Of a stretch of 24,731 bases of DNA, positions 1-7,264 are shown in pieces. Each line of letters starts with the position of its first letter. The first letter of the stretch is position 1. Under the pieces are notes generated by a model, which was given only the letters and a program-made list of their open reading frames with translations, had not been told where the DNA came from and did no database searches. Both the position numbers and the translations under genes were made by a program. Source of the stretch: a virus; the IMG/VR virus record IMGVR_UViG_3300021389_002345, positions 1 to 24,731 of that record; one strand, written 5' to 3'.

Positions 1-759
1 CCTAGAAGGACCACCCATAGTGTCATCTTTTGGACTTAAGATAACGCCGGGAACAGCCATATTGTGTAACAAGGCAACAGCAAATTGTCCTGCTGCTTCA
101 TCACCGGCTAATTCTCTTAATACTGTTCGTATTGGAGCAAAGCCTCTTCTATGGTCATCCGGGTCCATACCTTGACGAATGTGGACAACATTCTCTCTTG
201 GTAATTCTATAAAATCTTTTGTTAGGGAGTTTGTTTGTTTCACTGCGTAATATTCGTAGTGAGTAATTAATTCTCTTTCATTCCCTCTTACTTTGACATA
301 AGAAGGCATCAAAGGTATCAATTGAACTACTTCACCTTTATTGTTTCTGCTCTTCATAAGGAATGCATCTCCGTGAGCAGATAAAGAAGTAACAATATAG
401 TGAGCTAAGCTTTGTCCACTAAGGAACTCGTTAGGTCTTGTTAAAAGGACTTCCATTGGATGTGAAGGAACTAGTTCTTTGCCACCTTCTACTTTTTTAT
501 AAACCTTTAATGTTGGTTCAGCAAAAGAAGTTGCTAAAACATTGAGACAAGCAGTCACGGCAGAGTTGCCTAGACCATCGCCCATATCGTCTATTAGTTT
601 TTGTGGGAAGTGTCCCGATTGTGTGTTGTAACCAAAATTACTTGTAAGCATAGAATCATTGCGGTCATAAGGACTTCCCTTTGCTCCTGCAACTATTCTT
701 TTTGGTGGAGCTTGTAGATAATCTACTGCTTTTCTATAAAAACTTTTTTCTTCAGCCAT
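1..759 (-). CDS. Phage portal protein (HK97-like), C-terminus cut by window edge
   Basis: The first 253 residues are visible and run off the left edge. The protein forms the dodecameric DNA entry/exit ring of the capsid and docks the terminase. Family-typical stretches are an early NSAVTACLNVLA segment, then HPMEVLLTRPNEFLS, then a region with HIRQGMDPDDHRRGFAPI followed by an amphipathic alanine-rich helix (ELAGDEAAGQFAVALLHN). These match the order seen in HK97-type portals. The ATG directly follows the terminase stop codon (TAA then ATG), so the two genes are translationally coupled in the usual terminase-portal order. The missing part lies outside the window. Confidence 0.88.
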   Translation of the reverse strand, partial: MAEEKSFYRKAVDYLQAPPKRIVAGAKGSPYDRNDSMLTSNFGYNTQSGHFPQKLIDDMGDGLGNSAVTACLNVLATSFAEPTLKVYKKVEGGKELVPSHPMEVLLTRPNEFLSGQSLAHYIVTSLSAHGDAFLMKSRNNKGEVVQLIPLMPSYVKVRGNERELITHYEYYAVKQTNSLTKDFIELPRENVVHIRQGMDPDDHRRGFAPIRTVLRELAGDEAAGQFAVALLHNMAVPGVILSPKDDTMGGPSR

Positions 760-2016
760 TTAATACGCTTGCCATTTCCTCTTCTTGTTGCCAGCTAATG
801 TAGCATAAGCTAATGTATCCACGATATCATCGTGAACACCAATTGGAAAAGTGAGTAGCTCTCGCTCCACTTCGCTGACCCAATCTGCATTTTTAGGAAA
901 GTAAACCAATCCTCTTTCCATCTTAGCAGATAAAGGAAGTGCTCGTGAGCGCTTATCTTTATCAGCTCTAAGTTCTTTTATTTTTATACCTTGTCTTCTT
1001 GCGAACTGAACTATAGCTAATTGATAACCAGCTCTTTCAATTCCTACCCATTCAAGATTATGTATTCCAACCATTCTTTCTATTTGTGGAACTATGTCCG
1101 GGGCTTCAACTCTATCTCTAAACATATCTAGCATAAATAACTTGTCATCTTCTGAGTGGTATCCAAAAACAGATATAACTGTATAGTCAGCTGATTCTTT
1201 TGTAGATACAGCTAAGTCGACAGTAGCAAATCGTTGTAATTCACTTTCTTTATATTTTTTGCCATCAGCCCATATCGTTCCGACTCCTTGTTTAAAATAA
1301 TTAAACCAAGAAGAACGAAATATCTGAGCACCCTCAGAAATAAACTCTGCTAGATACTCTTGAGCAAAAACTAATTCTCCTAAGTCTTCTCTTGCTGATT
1401 CAACTTCTGCTGGGTCAATGATTGGATTGGATACTGTTGGATATTGAAATCTAGCCCAGTCTTCTGCTTTTTCTGCTTTTTCCCATAAATGATAAAACCA
1501 ATTGTCCATACCAATAGGAGTAGAGATAAATAATGCTTGACCTTTATTTTCTGTAAGTGTAGGTCTTAATACTTCAGTCCAAGTTTCTTCTCTAACGAAA
1601 GCTGCCTCGTCCATAACTAGATAGTTCAAACCTTCACCACGAAGACGTTGAGGGTTATCTGCAGATTTAACTGATATAGAACCACCACTAGGAAAGGTTA
1701 CTTCCATATCTCCGAGTTTTATGTTAACTCCAGCATCTTTAGGAAATTCTGATGCTGCTGCTACTACATCACGCCAACCAACTCTAGCTATTGCGAATGT
1801 CGGAGCAACCCACCAAACACGACCACCATCAAGTGCTTGCTCTAAACAAAGTTGCACACCTAATCGAGATTTACCAAATCGACGACCGGCACAGAGAATT
1901 TTCCAACGTGCTTCGTCATCTTTTACTGTTTGTTGAGCCTCGTGTAGGGGCGGAAAGTCTATTGTAAAGGTTTTACTTTCGGGGTCTTCTATTGTTTCTA
2001 AATAATCACGACTCAT
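760..2016 (-). CDS. Terminase large subunit (packaging ATPase and nuclease)
   Basis: A 418-aa, full-length large terminase that drives DNA into the procapsid and cuts the concatemer. ATPase domain: Walker A GRRFGKS (44-50), Walker B LVMDEAAF (133-140) with the catalytic Glu, and coupling motif ALFISTP (161-167). RNase H-like nuclease domain: first Asp in ATVDLAV (about 267), Glu in VGIERAG (about 327) and HDDIVD (395-400). All key residues are present. The gene lies directly upstream of the portal gene, but the small-terminase candidate is about 5.9 kb away at 7888-8289. No good Shine-Dalgarno precedes the ATG, so the exact start is moderately certain. Confidence 0.96.
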   Translation of the reverse strand: MSRDYLETIEDPESKTFTIDFPPLHEAQQTVKDDEARWKILCAGRRFGKSRLGVQLCLEQALDGGRVWWVAPTFAIARVGWRDVVAAASEFPKDAGVNIKLGDMEVTFPSGGSISVKSADNPQRLRGEGLNYLVMDEAAFVREETWTEVLRPTLTENKGQALFISTPIGMDNWFYHLWEKAEKAEDWARFQYPTVSNPIIDPAEVESAREDLGELVFAQEYLAEFISEGAQIFRSSWFNYFKQGVGTIWADGKKYKESELQRFATVDLAVSTKESADYTVISVFGYHSEDDKLFMLDMFRDRVEAPDIVPQIERMVGIHNLEWVGIERAGYQLAIVQFARRQGIKIKELRADKDKRSRALPLSAKMERGLVYFPKNADWVSEVERELLTFPIGVHDDIVDTLAYATLAGNKKRKWQAY

Positions 2017-2036
2017 CTTAATTAATTATACTAATG

Positions 2037-2060
2037 CAAAACCCCACTAATGCGGGGTTC
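2037..2060 (-). terminator. Hairpin terminator between upstream operon and terminase
   Basis: On the minus strand AACCCC and GGGGTT (2040-2045 and 2054-2059) pair around an 8-nt loop and are followed by a short T-run. It separates the operon ending at 2172 from the terminase gene. The plus strand also folds but has a poorer T-run. Confidence 0.6.
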
Positions 2061-2075
2061 TACTTCGACAACAAC

Positions 2076-2094
2076 ATTTAGTCTAAGACTAAAT
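2076..2094. promoter_or_regulatory. Perfect 19-bp palindrome (operator candidate)
   Basis: ATTTAGTCT-A-AGACTAAAT has 9-bp arms around one central base. It lies in the gap between the 2172-2888 gene and the terminase. The odd-centred perfect dyad suggests a binding site for a dimeric protein. No matching protein can be named. Confidence 0.5.
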
Positions 2095-2098
2095 TAAA

Positions 2099-2139
2099 TA
2101 GGGTGACTTATTTTACCCTAGGAGGATTTAATAAGTCAC
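2099..2139. promoter_or_regulatory. Two mutually exclusive hairpins (attenuator-like)
   Basis: GTGACTTATT (2103-2112) pairs with AATAAGTCAC (2130-2139), a 10-bp stem. TAGGGT (2099-2104) pairs with ACCCTA (2115-2120). The two stems share bases 2103-2104, and the first stem's left arm lies in the loop of the second, so they compete. This is the geometry of an attenuator or switch, located just past the stop of the 2172-2888 gene in the transcript that leads to the terminase. Confidence 0.4.
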
Positions 2140-2171
2140 TTAATTATACCTATTGATTAAATTTACGTCAA

Positions 2172-2888
2172 CTATTCTTCTTCTAAAGAAGTAAAAGCTT
2201 TACCTAAATCTACTATGAGTGCCCTTTCTGATTCAGAAAGTTTGCCAGTGACAGAGTTTGTCCATATTTCAGAATACAAACTAGTGCTATCACGGTAAAT
2301 AGACTTAGCTAATTTAATCTTTTTGGCGTTGTAAAGGTGTCTAAGTAAATTGACTTTACCTTTATAAGCATTTGTCAAAAAGAATAGCTTAAAAAAGAAC
2401 GATGACAACACTACTGGAGTGCTTGAATCGTTAATATCTTTTCTAGTCCATTGCTTATGTGATTTAAAATGACCTTTAACAAAAGATACTGCAGAGCGAA
2501 AGCTTTGCTTAATCCAATGATAAAAGAATCCAGTAACATACGAAGTCCAAGTTTTTTGGTCCCAGCCAATATGACCGTGCCAAAAACCGGGTTCGCTCCC
2601 ATTGTGAGCGTGTCCATCGTGTGTTAATAGGACTGCATCGTTGTTCAACCAACGAGCAAATTGATGACTATGTTTGTGACACAACCTAAAGTATGCTGGT
2701 TTTTGGTCGAATAAATCGATAAAATCACCATAACCACCTTGAGTGATTAGGTCCAACGCACCTTCGTTGTTTGTATCGTGGGATTTCCACTTACATTTAC
2801 GAACAGCACAGCCATCTACGTGGTATTCGTATCTTGGTCTTTCAACCAAGTCTTCAGCGTTTACATCACTGTTATTATTAGTTAACAT
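2172..2888 (-). CDS. Hypothetical protein with C-x4-C ... C-x2-H zinc pattern
   Basis: 238 aa, not recognised. The N-terminal part has Cys27-x4-Cys32 and Cys70-x2-His73, followed by a His-rich stretch (HDGHAHNGS, 90-98; WHGHIGW, 103-109). This is compatible with metal binding. The C-terminal half is basic and aromatic and ends in an acidic EEE. The same C-x4-C ... C-x2-H arrangement occurs in the small protein at 3876-4145, four genes upstream in the same direction. The start ATG is preceded by AGAAAGGC, a usable Shine-Dalgarno. A structural or accessory role is possible but nothing specific is supported. Confidence 0.75.
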   Translation of the reverse strand: MLTNNNSDVNAEDLVERPRYEYHVDGCAVRKCKWKSHDTNNEGALDLITQGGYGDFIDLFDQKPAYFRLCHKHSHQFARWLNNDAVLLTHDGHAHNGSEPGFWHGHIGWDQKTWTSYVTGFFYHWIKQSFRSAVSFVKGHFKSHKQWTRKDINDSSTPVVLSSFFFKLFFLTNAYKGKVNLLRHLYNAKKIKLAKSIYRDSTSLYSEIWTNSVTGKLSESERALIVDLGKAFTSLEEE

Positions 2889-2942
2889 TTTTCAATGCCT
2901 TTCTACTTGTTATTACTTTCCTCATTCATACTGTAAACACTA

Positions 2943-3003
2943 TAGGATTCCCACTCATACGAAATTAATCGCACGTAAACAAACAGGGGTCGTAGGAATC
3001 CTA
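2943..3003. repeat. 9-bp inverted repeat with 43-nt interior between two genes
   Basis: TAGGATTCC (2943-2951) and GGAATCCTA (2995-3003) flank a 43-nt segment in the gap between the 3009-3383 and 2172-2888 genes. In the minus-strand transcript it would form a hairpin in the leader of the 2172-2888 gene, a possible processing or termination site. There is no T-run. Confidence 0.45.
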
Positions 3004-3008
3004 ACTAT

Positions 3009-3383
3009 TTACAGGTCTTCTACAGCTTCTCTAGTCGAATCTATAAACTTCAACATATCTTCATAACTTCTATCTTTAGGATGGAAGCCATCATTAAACT
3101 CTTCAAAAGTTTTTCTATCATCTTCAACTTCATACAAGTCAAATACTCTTTCGAATATAGCTGAGTCTTTTGCATCGTATTCTCTTAATGCAATATCTTC
3201 GTGTGTCAAAAGCGTTGCTAAAGGAATGACAGGTCCACCTTCTTGTTTGAGAACGAGAACCACTTCTCTTCTTCTAGTCTCTGTATTAATAGCTGAGCCA
3301 ACAGTTAACATATCAGAAAAGTTCTTTATCATCTGAACTTTCTCATACAACTTGCCTAAGCTTCTTTTATAATCTTCACTCAT
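3009..3383 (-). CDS. Hypothetical acidic protein
   Basis: 124 aa, not recognised. It is predicted mostly helical and charged, without Cys pairs or membrane segments. Its ATG overlaps the stop of the 52-aa gene upstream (ATGA), and the Shine-Dalgarno GAGGAGGAAG is read inside that gene's Glu-rich tail. It is the last gene of the coupled operon starting at 4396, apart from the more distant 2172-2888 gene. Confidence 0.72.
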   Translation of the reverse strand: MSEDYKRSLGKLYEKVQMIKNFSDMLTVGSAINTETRRREVVLVLKQEGGPVIPLATLLTHEDIALREYDAKDSAIFERVFDLYEVEDDRKTFEEFNDGFHPKDRSYEDMLKFIDSTREAVEDL

Positions 3384-3538
3384 TCTTCCTCCTCTTGGAA
3401 TCTTCCTATTGATTCAAACTTCATATTGAAGTTCGGGTGAATAAATTCTAAATCACCTTCTACTTTTCGTTTTGCGTCATCGTAAGAATTAGCAAATACT
3501 TTTTTATGCCCTTTGAATGTAACTATATATTTTTTCAT
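3380..3538 (-). CDS. Hypothetical 52-aa protein, Glu-rich tail
   Basis: The 52-aa protein begins MKKYIVTFKGHKKVFANSYD and ends QEEEE. The short beta-rich start followed by a helix (DDAKRKVEG) recalls the small DpnD/PcfM-like phage proteins, but this is only a visual likeness. It overlaps both neighbours by ATGA. The C-terminal Glu codons form the ribosome binding site of the next gene. It is too short for most gene callers, but the coupling supports translation. Confidence 0.68.
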   Translation of the reverse strand: MKKYIVTFKGHKKVFANSYDDAKRKVEGDLEFIHPNFNMKFESIGRFQEEEE

Positions 3539-3876
3539 AAGTAGCTCACTTTATTTTTGTGCTTAAGATTCATAGTCCATCTTTTTTGTATCTTTGCGTG
3601 GATACCTACTCCGTAAGGTCTGTCATACTTGTAATGAAGACGATACAAAATATTATGTTGTAGCTTCCAAGCTCTCCAAACTTTATTAGAGTAGACAATA
3701 CCTTGTTCATCAGCTTGAATGTTCTTAGAGCTTACAGCCCAAGTCCACATCAAATGTCTAAACCACTGGAATCTAAAACTAAAGTTTAATTTCTTACCGT
3801 CAATCTCACAGAACAACTGATAAGGAAATCTTCCGTGGGCTAGCTCAGCTAACCCAAGGAACAAATATTTATCCAT
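3535..3876 (-). CDS. Hypothetical basic, Trp-rich protein
   Basis: 113 aa, rich in Trp, Arg, Lys and His (for example FRFQWFRHLMWTWAV at 34-48), with no recognised domain. Its start overlaps the upstream stop by one base (TAATG) and its stop overlaps the next start (ATGA), so it is translated within the 4396-3009 operon. The basic, aromatic make-up could fit nucleic-acid binding, which is inference only. Confidence 0.7.
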   Translation of the reverse strand: MDKYLFLGLAELAHGRFPYQLFCEIDGKKLNFSFRFQWFRHLMWTWAVSSKNIQADEQGIVYSNKVWRAWKLQHNILYRLHYKYDRPYGVGIHAKIQKRWTMNLKHKNKVSYL

Positions 3877-4145
3877 TAGTAATCACCCCAGTTCTTTCGG
3901 TAAATTTCGTGGGCAATAGAATTTTGCTTATTCCATTTATCCCAATTCTTATCCTCGTGATAAGGACCAAAGTTACCATTGTTGTGATTCGCACAAATCC
4001 AAAAATAAGATTTGTAGAATTGGTGAGCATAAACTCGGTGACCACTCTTGTGAAAAGTCTGACCACTTTTATTTACTCGGTCTCCTCTGTAACGAGTTAC
4101 ACCTTTACCGTTGCACCAGCTCACTGAGCATTTTGCATTCGCCAT
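3876..4145 (-). CDS. Small putative zinc-binding protein
   Basis: 89 aa. It carries Cys6-x4-Cys11 near the start and Cys51-x2-His54 (ICANH), the same C-x4-C ... C-x2-H layout with a 39-residue linker as the protein at 2172-2888 (37-residue linker). The linker is basic. A zinc-stabilised fold with nucleic-acid binding is plausible but no family was recognised. It follows the 4148-4396 gene by two bases, with a GAGGAGGAAT ribosome binding site encoded in that gene's tail. Confidence 0.72.
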   Translation of the reverse strand: MANAKCSVSWCNGKGVTRYRGDRVNKSGQTFHKSGHRVYAHQFYKSYFWICANHNNGNFGPYHEDKNWDKWNKQNSIAHEIYRKNWGDY

Positions 4146-4147
4146 AA

Positions 4148-4396
4148 TTATTCCTCCTCTTCGGATTGTGGATGTCTAAAAACGTAATAGACTCTAGCAT
4201 CCTTTGTATTTGTTTTGGTATATGCACGCTGGGTCTTTGTAGACCACTTATGGAAAACTTCTTCTCCATTTGCGTATCCAAAAGTATCGAGTTCTATCTC
4301 TCCATACCCTACGACTTCTGCGTCATAGTAAGGATGAGTAGTTACTCCTCTTGTTATTTGTATAATATCGTAATCGAAATTTCTCGGTTCTTTCAC
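4148..4396 (-). CDS. Hypothetical protein, GTG start, first gene of operon
   Basis: 82 aa. The GTG at 4394-4396 is chosen because AAGGGGG lies just upstream and the promoter at 4430-4458 gives a short leader. The protein is beta-rich (YYDAEVVGYGEIELDTFGYA) and ends in EEEE, whose codons double as the next ribosome binding site. It heads the coupled set 4396-3009. No family recognised. Confidence 0.72.
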   Translation of the reverse strand: MKEPRNFDYDIIQITRGVTTHPYYDAEVVGYGEIELDTFGYANGEEVFHKWSTKTQRAYTKTNTKDARVYYVFRHPQSEEEE

Positions 4397-4416
4397 AATA
4401 CCCCCTTTTGTTTTGT

Positions 4417-4458
4417 TGGTTATATAACCACTATAGCATAGATGTTTTTATTTGTCAA
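4417..4458 (-). promoter_or_regulatory. Strong promoter with 14-bp palindromic operator at the start site
   Basis: -35 TTGACA (4453-4458), 17-bp spacer, -10 TATAGT (4430-4435) with a TG extension (TGCTATAGT). A perfect palindrome TGGTTATATAACCA (4417-4430) abuts the -10 and covers the expected start point, which is the classic repressor position. Drives 4396-3009. Confidence 0.8.
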
Positions 4459-4491
4459 ATTATGTTTAAAATTTTTTTTCCATTTTGTATA

Positions 4492-4557
4492 CGGCTCTCC
4501 TAAGAGAGCCGACGATGGGAGGGTATCGGCAATAAAAATCCCCGAAGGAACTTTTAC
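4492..4557 (-). terminator. Hairpin plus UUCG-loop terminator
   Basis: Two elements lie here. CGGCTCTC/GAGAGCCG (4492-4511) is a strong hairpin upstream of the promoter. At 4533-4557 the minus strand has an AAAGTTCC arm, a TTCG tetraloop, then GGGATTTT running into more T, a good intrinsic terminator. Outer arms GAGGGTAT/ATACCCTC enclose it. It would end transcription of the 4798-6200 operon. Confidence 0.65.
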
Positions 4558-4751
4558 CGACATTTATTATTATACCCTCTCATATACTCGTCGTATCTTG
4601 CTCACTTTAACACTTACTTAATTATCATTATTTAAATAACATTTTTCTGTGAGCAAAAAAATAAGGGAAGACTCTTATAACTTTTACTTAATCACTACAT
4701 TTAGTATCAAACATCCATACAGATATTTAGTTACTTTCTTCTTCCCTAGTG

Positions 4752-4783
4752 CAGTAGCTGGGTATCGCACCCAGCATGGACTG
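4752..4783 (-). terminator. Stable hairpin just after the 4798-5502 gene
   Basis: GCTGGGT (4757-4763) pairs with ACCCAGC (4769-4775) around a 5-nt loop, extended by CAGT/ACTG across an internal loop. It starts 15 nt past the stop codon. No T-run follows, so it may protect or process the 3' end and leave termination to 4533-4557. The remaining bases between 4558 and 4751 are AT-rich with nothing recognised. Confidence 0.45.
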
Positions 4784-4797
4784 TCCCTCCCACTTGG

Positions 4798-5502
4798 TTA
4801 CTGCTCAATATTTATATTATAAGCATTGCAAATTTGTTGCACTGCATTTTCTATAAAATTTTCTTCTCCATAAAAATTTGAAATAGCATCTAAAGCTAAC
4901 TCTGAAGTTTTACCCTCATCAAATTCCGGATTCCTTTGTGGCAATCCTCTTGAGTTCTCTTCAATAACACTATCTATAATTTCCCACATATCTTTTACTG
5001 ATACTGTATCATCTAAGTCGCCGTTATCTATAAGCTTGTGCATCAAGATACTCATACAACTTTTAAGTGCTGTGTGCATAGCATAGAGTTCATCGTCTTG
5101 ACCCCACCAAGTATGGTTGAAAACATTCTTCCACTTACTTGCATCTACTTTTTTGTAAACACAATCTACTTGAGCATCAAATAAACTTTTACCTGCGTAT
5201 GCACTATCTTCATATTTTTTAGGCATAGGTAATCTACCAGTCAAAGACATAATACTGTGTGTATACAATCCCATACTTGACTCATCAAAAATAGTGTCAC
5301 TCTTTGACGGGTCTATGTTTAGAATTATTTCATCTTCTTCTTGTAATAGATACAACTCATCTTTCATTAATTGAGAAATGATACCTATGTATTTCTTAAC
5401 TCTCATAGCGTGATAGAAACTTGTCACCTCAAAGATGTTATGACTTATCTTTTCTTCATTGTCTCCGAAAAGACATCTTCTATAAAATTCGTTGTCAATC
5501 AC
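4798..5502 (-). CDS. Hypothetical protein, GTG start, coupled to putative helicase loader
   Basis: 234 aa, acidic and mostly helical, no recognised motif. The start is GTG (5500-5502), overlapping the upstream TGA (GTGA), with a strong GAGGAGGTG ribosome binding site 5 nt before it. Coupling to the 5499-6200 gene suggests a partner in the same process, possibly replication initiation. It ends the operon before the hairpin at 4752-4783. Confidence 0.75.
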   Translation of the reverse strand: MIDNEFYRRCLFGDNEEKISHNIFEVTSFYHAMRVKKYIGIISQLMKDELYLLQEEDEIILNIDPSKSDTIFDESSMGLYTHSIMSLTGRLPMPKKYEDSAYAGKSLFDAQVDCVYKKVDASKWKNVFNHTWWGQDDELYAMHTALKSCMSILMHKLIDNGDLDDTVSVKDMWEIIDSVIEENSRGLPQRNPEFDEGKTSELALDAISNFYGEENFIENAVQQICNAYNINIEQ

Positions 5503-6200
5503 TTAGCACCTCCTCTAGTCGCAAGCTCATCTTCAGTCTGTAGTCTATTTCTGAATTCTAAAATCTCATCCTGTAACTGAGGAGCTAGATTCATAGTTTT
5601 CATTGTTGCTATAAACTTTTCCCGTGTCATAGGCTCGGGTTTGATTCTTAAATTATATTCTGATGGAGTTGACTTAACTCTCTCAGCTAAACAAGCCGGT
5701 AAGTTAGGACCACCTCGTTTTGGACAAAACTCGTGGAAGACTGGTGTGCCTATGTCATCAAAGACCCATCCACTATCGACCCAATCGTGTTCTCCACCTC
5801 CACTACACTGTGTCTTGTTGTTCTTTAACAAATTGTATGTGTGGTAAGTAGTCACTTGGTTGTAACCTAGTTTGTTTATCATACCAATAATCTGTGATGA
5901 GTTAGGAGCATAAGCTCTACCCTCATTGTGCAATTTAATGACAGCACCTTGAACAGCTTTGTATGAAAAATATTGTAAGTCTTGAAACATACCTCTGATG
6001 TAAGTATCGCTCCATTCAGATGGTGCGTCTTCACCTTTGGTAAATCTTGTAGATAGATATTGAACTACCTCTATCCATTCGTTCCAAGTTATGCCTATCT
6101 CTCCATCGTCCTTAGCTTTTTCCAAATGTTCTTTGGCTTGCACTAAGTCAGTTAGATTAGTCTGAACTTGTTCTAGTTCATAAGGATTGTTGTCATCCAT
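5499..6200 (-). CDS. Putative replicative helicase loader (G39P-like N-domain)
   Basis: 233 aa. Residues about 38-112 (TWNEWIEVVQYL ... AYAPNSSQIIGMI) resemble the helical N-domain of the SPP1 G39P type: conserved aromatic positions, an AxxxAVIKL-like helix and a final 'Y.P...QI..MI' segment. That family binds the replicative helicase and loads it at the origin. The second part has a possible metal site (Cys132, His138, His156, Cys159, Cys170). The likeness is by eye and the sequence is divergent. The iteron region at 7311-7423 about 1 kb away fits a replication role. Its promoter is at 6231-6259 and the leader carries the CGACAATAA motif and AGGAG. Confidence 0.5.
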   Translation of the reverse strand: MDDNNPYELEQVQTNLTDLVQAKEHLEKAKDDGEIGITWNEWIEVVQYLSTRFTKGEDAPSEWSDTYIRGMFQDLQYFSYKAVQGAVIKLHNEGRAYAPNSSQIIGMINKLGYNQVTTYHTYNLLKNNKTQCSGGGEHDWVDSGWVFDDIGTPVFHEFCPKRGGPNLPACLAERVKSTPSEYNLRIKPEPMTREKFIATMKTMNLAPQLQDEILEFRNRLQTEDELATRGGAK

Positions 6201-6230
6201 AATTATTCTCCTATATTATTGTCGTTTATC

Positions 6231-6259
6231 ACTATAGCACAGAAAGTGCTTTTTTACAA
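6231..6259 (-). promoter_or_regulatory. Promoter of the 6200-4798 operon
   Basis: -35 TTGTAA (6254-6259), 17-bp spacer, -10 TATAGT (6231-6236) with TGC extension. The -35 overlaps the stop codon of the upstream gene. The transcript begins near AAACGACAATAATATAGGAG, a leader shared with other genes here. Confidence 0.72.
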
Positions 6260-6544
6260 ATCGGCTGGTTCTAAATCAATTCCATCGTCACCAATGAAAG
6301 AAAAGTCTAAATTAGAAAACTCATCAAATCTCGGGTCATTCAAATATGGACGACCGGCATAGTGCCACGTAAAGTAGCAATCTATTAGTTTGTGGTTTCT
6401 GCAATTAATCATAACCCAGTAGACATCGTCTTTATCTTTGATAGCACCAGCATCTTCTAGAGCTAAGATAAATACTTTCATATCTTCGTAAACAGTCAAG
6501 TCAGACTTTCTAGCTACATTGTTTAATCTTTTATTCTTATCCAT
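6254..6544 (-). CDS. Hypothetical protein
   Basis: 96 aa, not recognised. It is basic at the start (MDKNKRLNNVARKSD) and acidic at the end, with two Cys but no clear metal pattern. It overlaps the stop of the nuclease gene by one base and is the last gene of the three-gene operon from 7166. Since it is coupled to a PD-(D/E)XK protein, it could be an accessory factor (inference). Confidence 0.68.
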   Translation of the reverse strand: MDKNKRLNNVARKSDLTVYEDMKVFILALEDAGAIKDKDDVYWVMINCRNHKLIDCYFTWHYAGRPYLNDPRFDEFSNLDFSFIGDDGIDLEPADL

Positions 6545-7068
6545 CAGAACTCTATTGTATCGTCTTCCAAATAAGATTTCAACTCTTTGATTGGGTTCAG
6601 CTCAGATACTGGCACGACTTTAACATCGTAGCCATACTTTTCTACTTTGGCATCTTTGACTTCATCGTGTGTTGTCCAACCCACAATATAAGCTCTCATA
6701 CCTTCTACTAGTGTGTTCTTTTCTCCATCAGTAGTATCAAAGATAACTTGAACATATACTTCGGGTTCTCTCTTCTCTACATAATCTAATCTAGCCATCA
6801 AACTTACTTTACCTTGTAGAGGGGTAGCACTGGATTTGATTTCAATAATACTATTGAGGTCAATCTGACCCATACCACCTAATATCGACGTATAATTACG
6901 CCAATCTCCAAACCAATACTGTAAAAACACTAATTCGCCGCAAATTCCAGTAATTGTGTCGTGTTGACTGTTTCTAGTTCGGTCTACTCTCTTATCTTCT
7001 TCTTGAGCCATAGCAAAAGCAAGCATTTCTGCTGTAAGAAAGGTATAAGGATAGAATTTACTGAGCAT
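6544..7068 (-). CDS. PD-(D/E)XK superfamily nuclease
   Basis: 174 aa. The core signature is visible: Glu45 in the helix CGELVF, Asp70 in GQIDL, then IIEIKSS with Glu76 and Lys78, so the D-x5-E-x-K geometry and the upstream helix Glu are intact. This fold covers restriction enzymes, phage recombination exonucleases and junction resolvases; which role applies cannot be said. The N-terminus has hydrophobic LTAEMLAFAMAQEE. The ATG overlaps the 32-aa gene upstream (TAATG). Membership in the fold is fairly secure, substrate unknown. Confidence 0.7.
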   Translation of the reverse strand: MLSKFYPYTFLTAEMLAFAMAQEEDKRVDRTRNSQHDTITGICGELVFLQYWFGDWRNYTSILGGMGQIDLNSIIEIKSSATPLQGKVSLMARLDYVEKREPEVYVQVIFDTTDGEKNTLVEGMRAYIVGWTTHDEVKDAKVEKYGYDVKVVPVSELNPIKELKSYLEDDTIEF

Positions 7069-7166
7069 TATTCTTCCTCGTCTAGCCCAACAACGTCGAT
7101 TAATGGGACTTTTCCTACAACTCTGCCTTTATCGTCATACCAATATTCGTATTCAATATCTTTCAT
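7068..7166 (-). CDS. Hypothetical 32-aa protein leading the nuclease operon
   Basis: The 32-aa acidic protein begins MKDIEYEYWYDDKGRV and ends DEEE. The AGGAG ribosome binding site sits just ahead of the ATG. The stop overlaps the nuclease start (TAATG), and its Glu codons give that gene its ribosome binding site. It may act mainly as a translational starter for the nuclease. Confidence 0.6.
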   Translation of the reverse strand: MKDIEYEYWYDDKGRVVGKVPLIDVVGLDEEE

Positions 7167-7195
7167 CACTCTCCTATTTAATTGTCGGTATAAAC

Positions 7196-7224
7196 ACCAT
7201 ACCAAAAAACTTCGGCTTTGTCAA
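7196..7224 (-). promoter_or_regulatory. Promoter of the 7166-6254 operon
   Basis: -35 TTGACA (7219-7224), 17-bp spacer, -10 TATGGT (7196-7201). The transcript starts near ATACCGACAATTAAATAGGAG (split: ATACCGACAATT, AAATAGGAG), the leader motif found upstream of other genes. Confidence 0.75.
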
Positions 7225-7264
7225 CTCTTCTACAAGTATTTCTTTACTAGCTCTCTCTAAGTAG

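Noticed and set aside
1721-1936. Plus-strand reading frame of 71 codons
   Set aside because: It lies fully inside the terminase gene on the other strand and has no ribosome binding site or family likeness.
2943-3003. Insertion sequence flanked by inverted repeats
   Set aside because: The interior is only 43 nt, without a transposase or target duplication.
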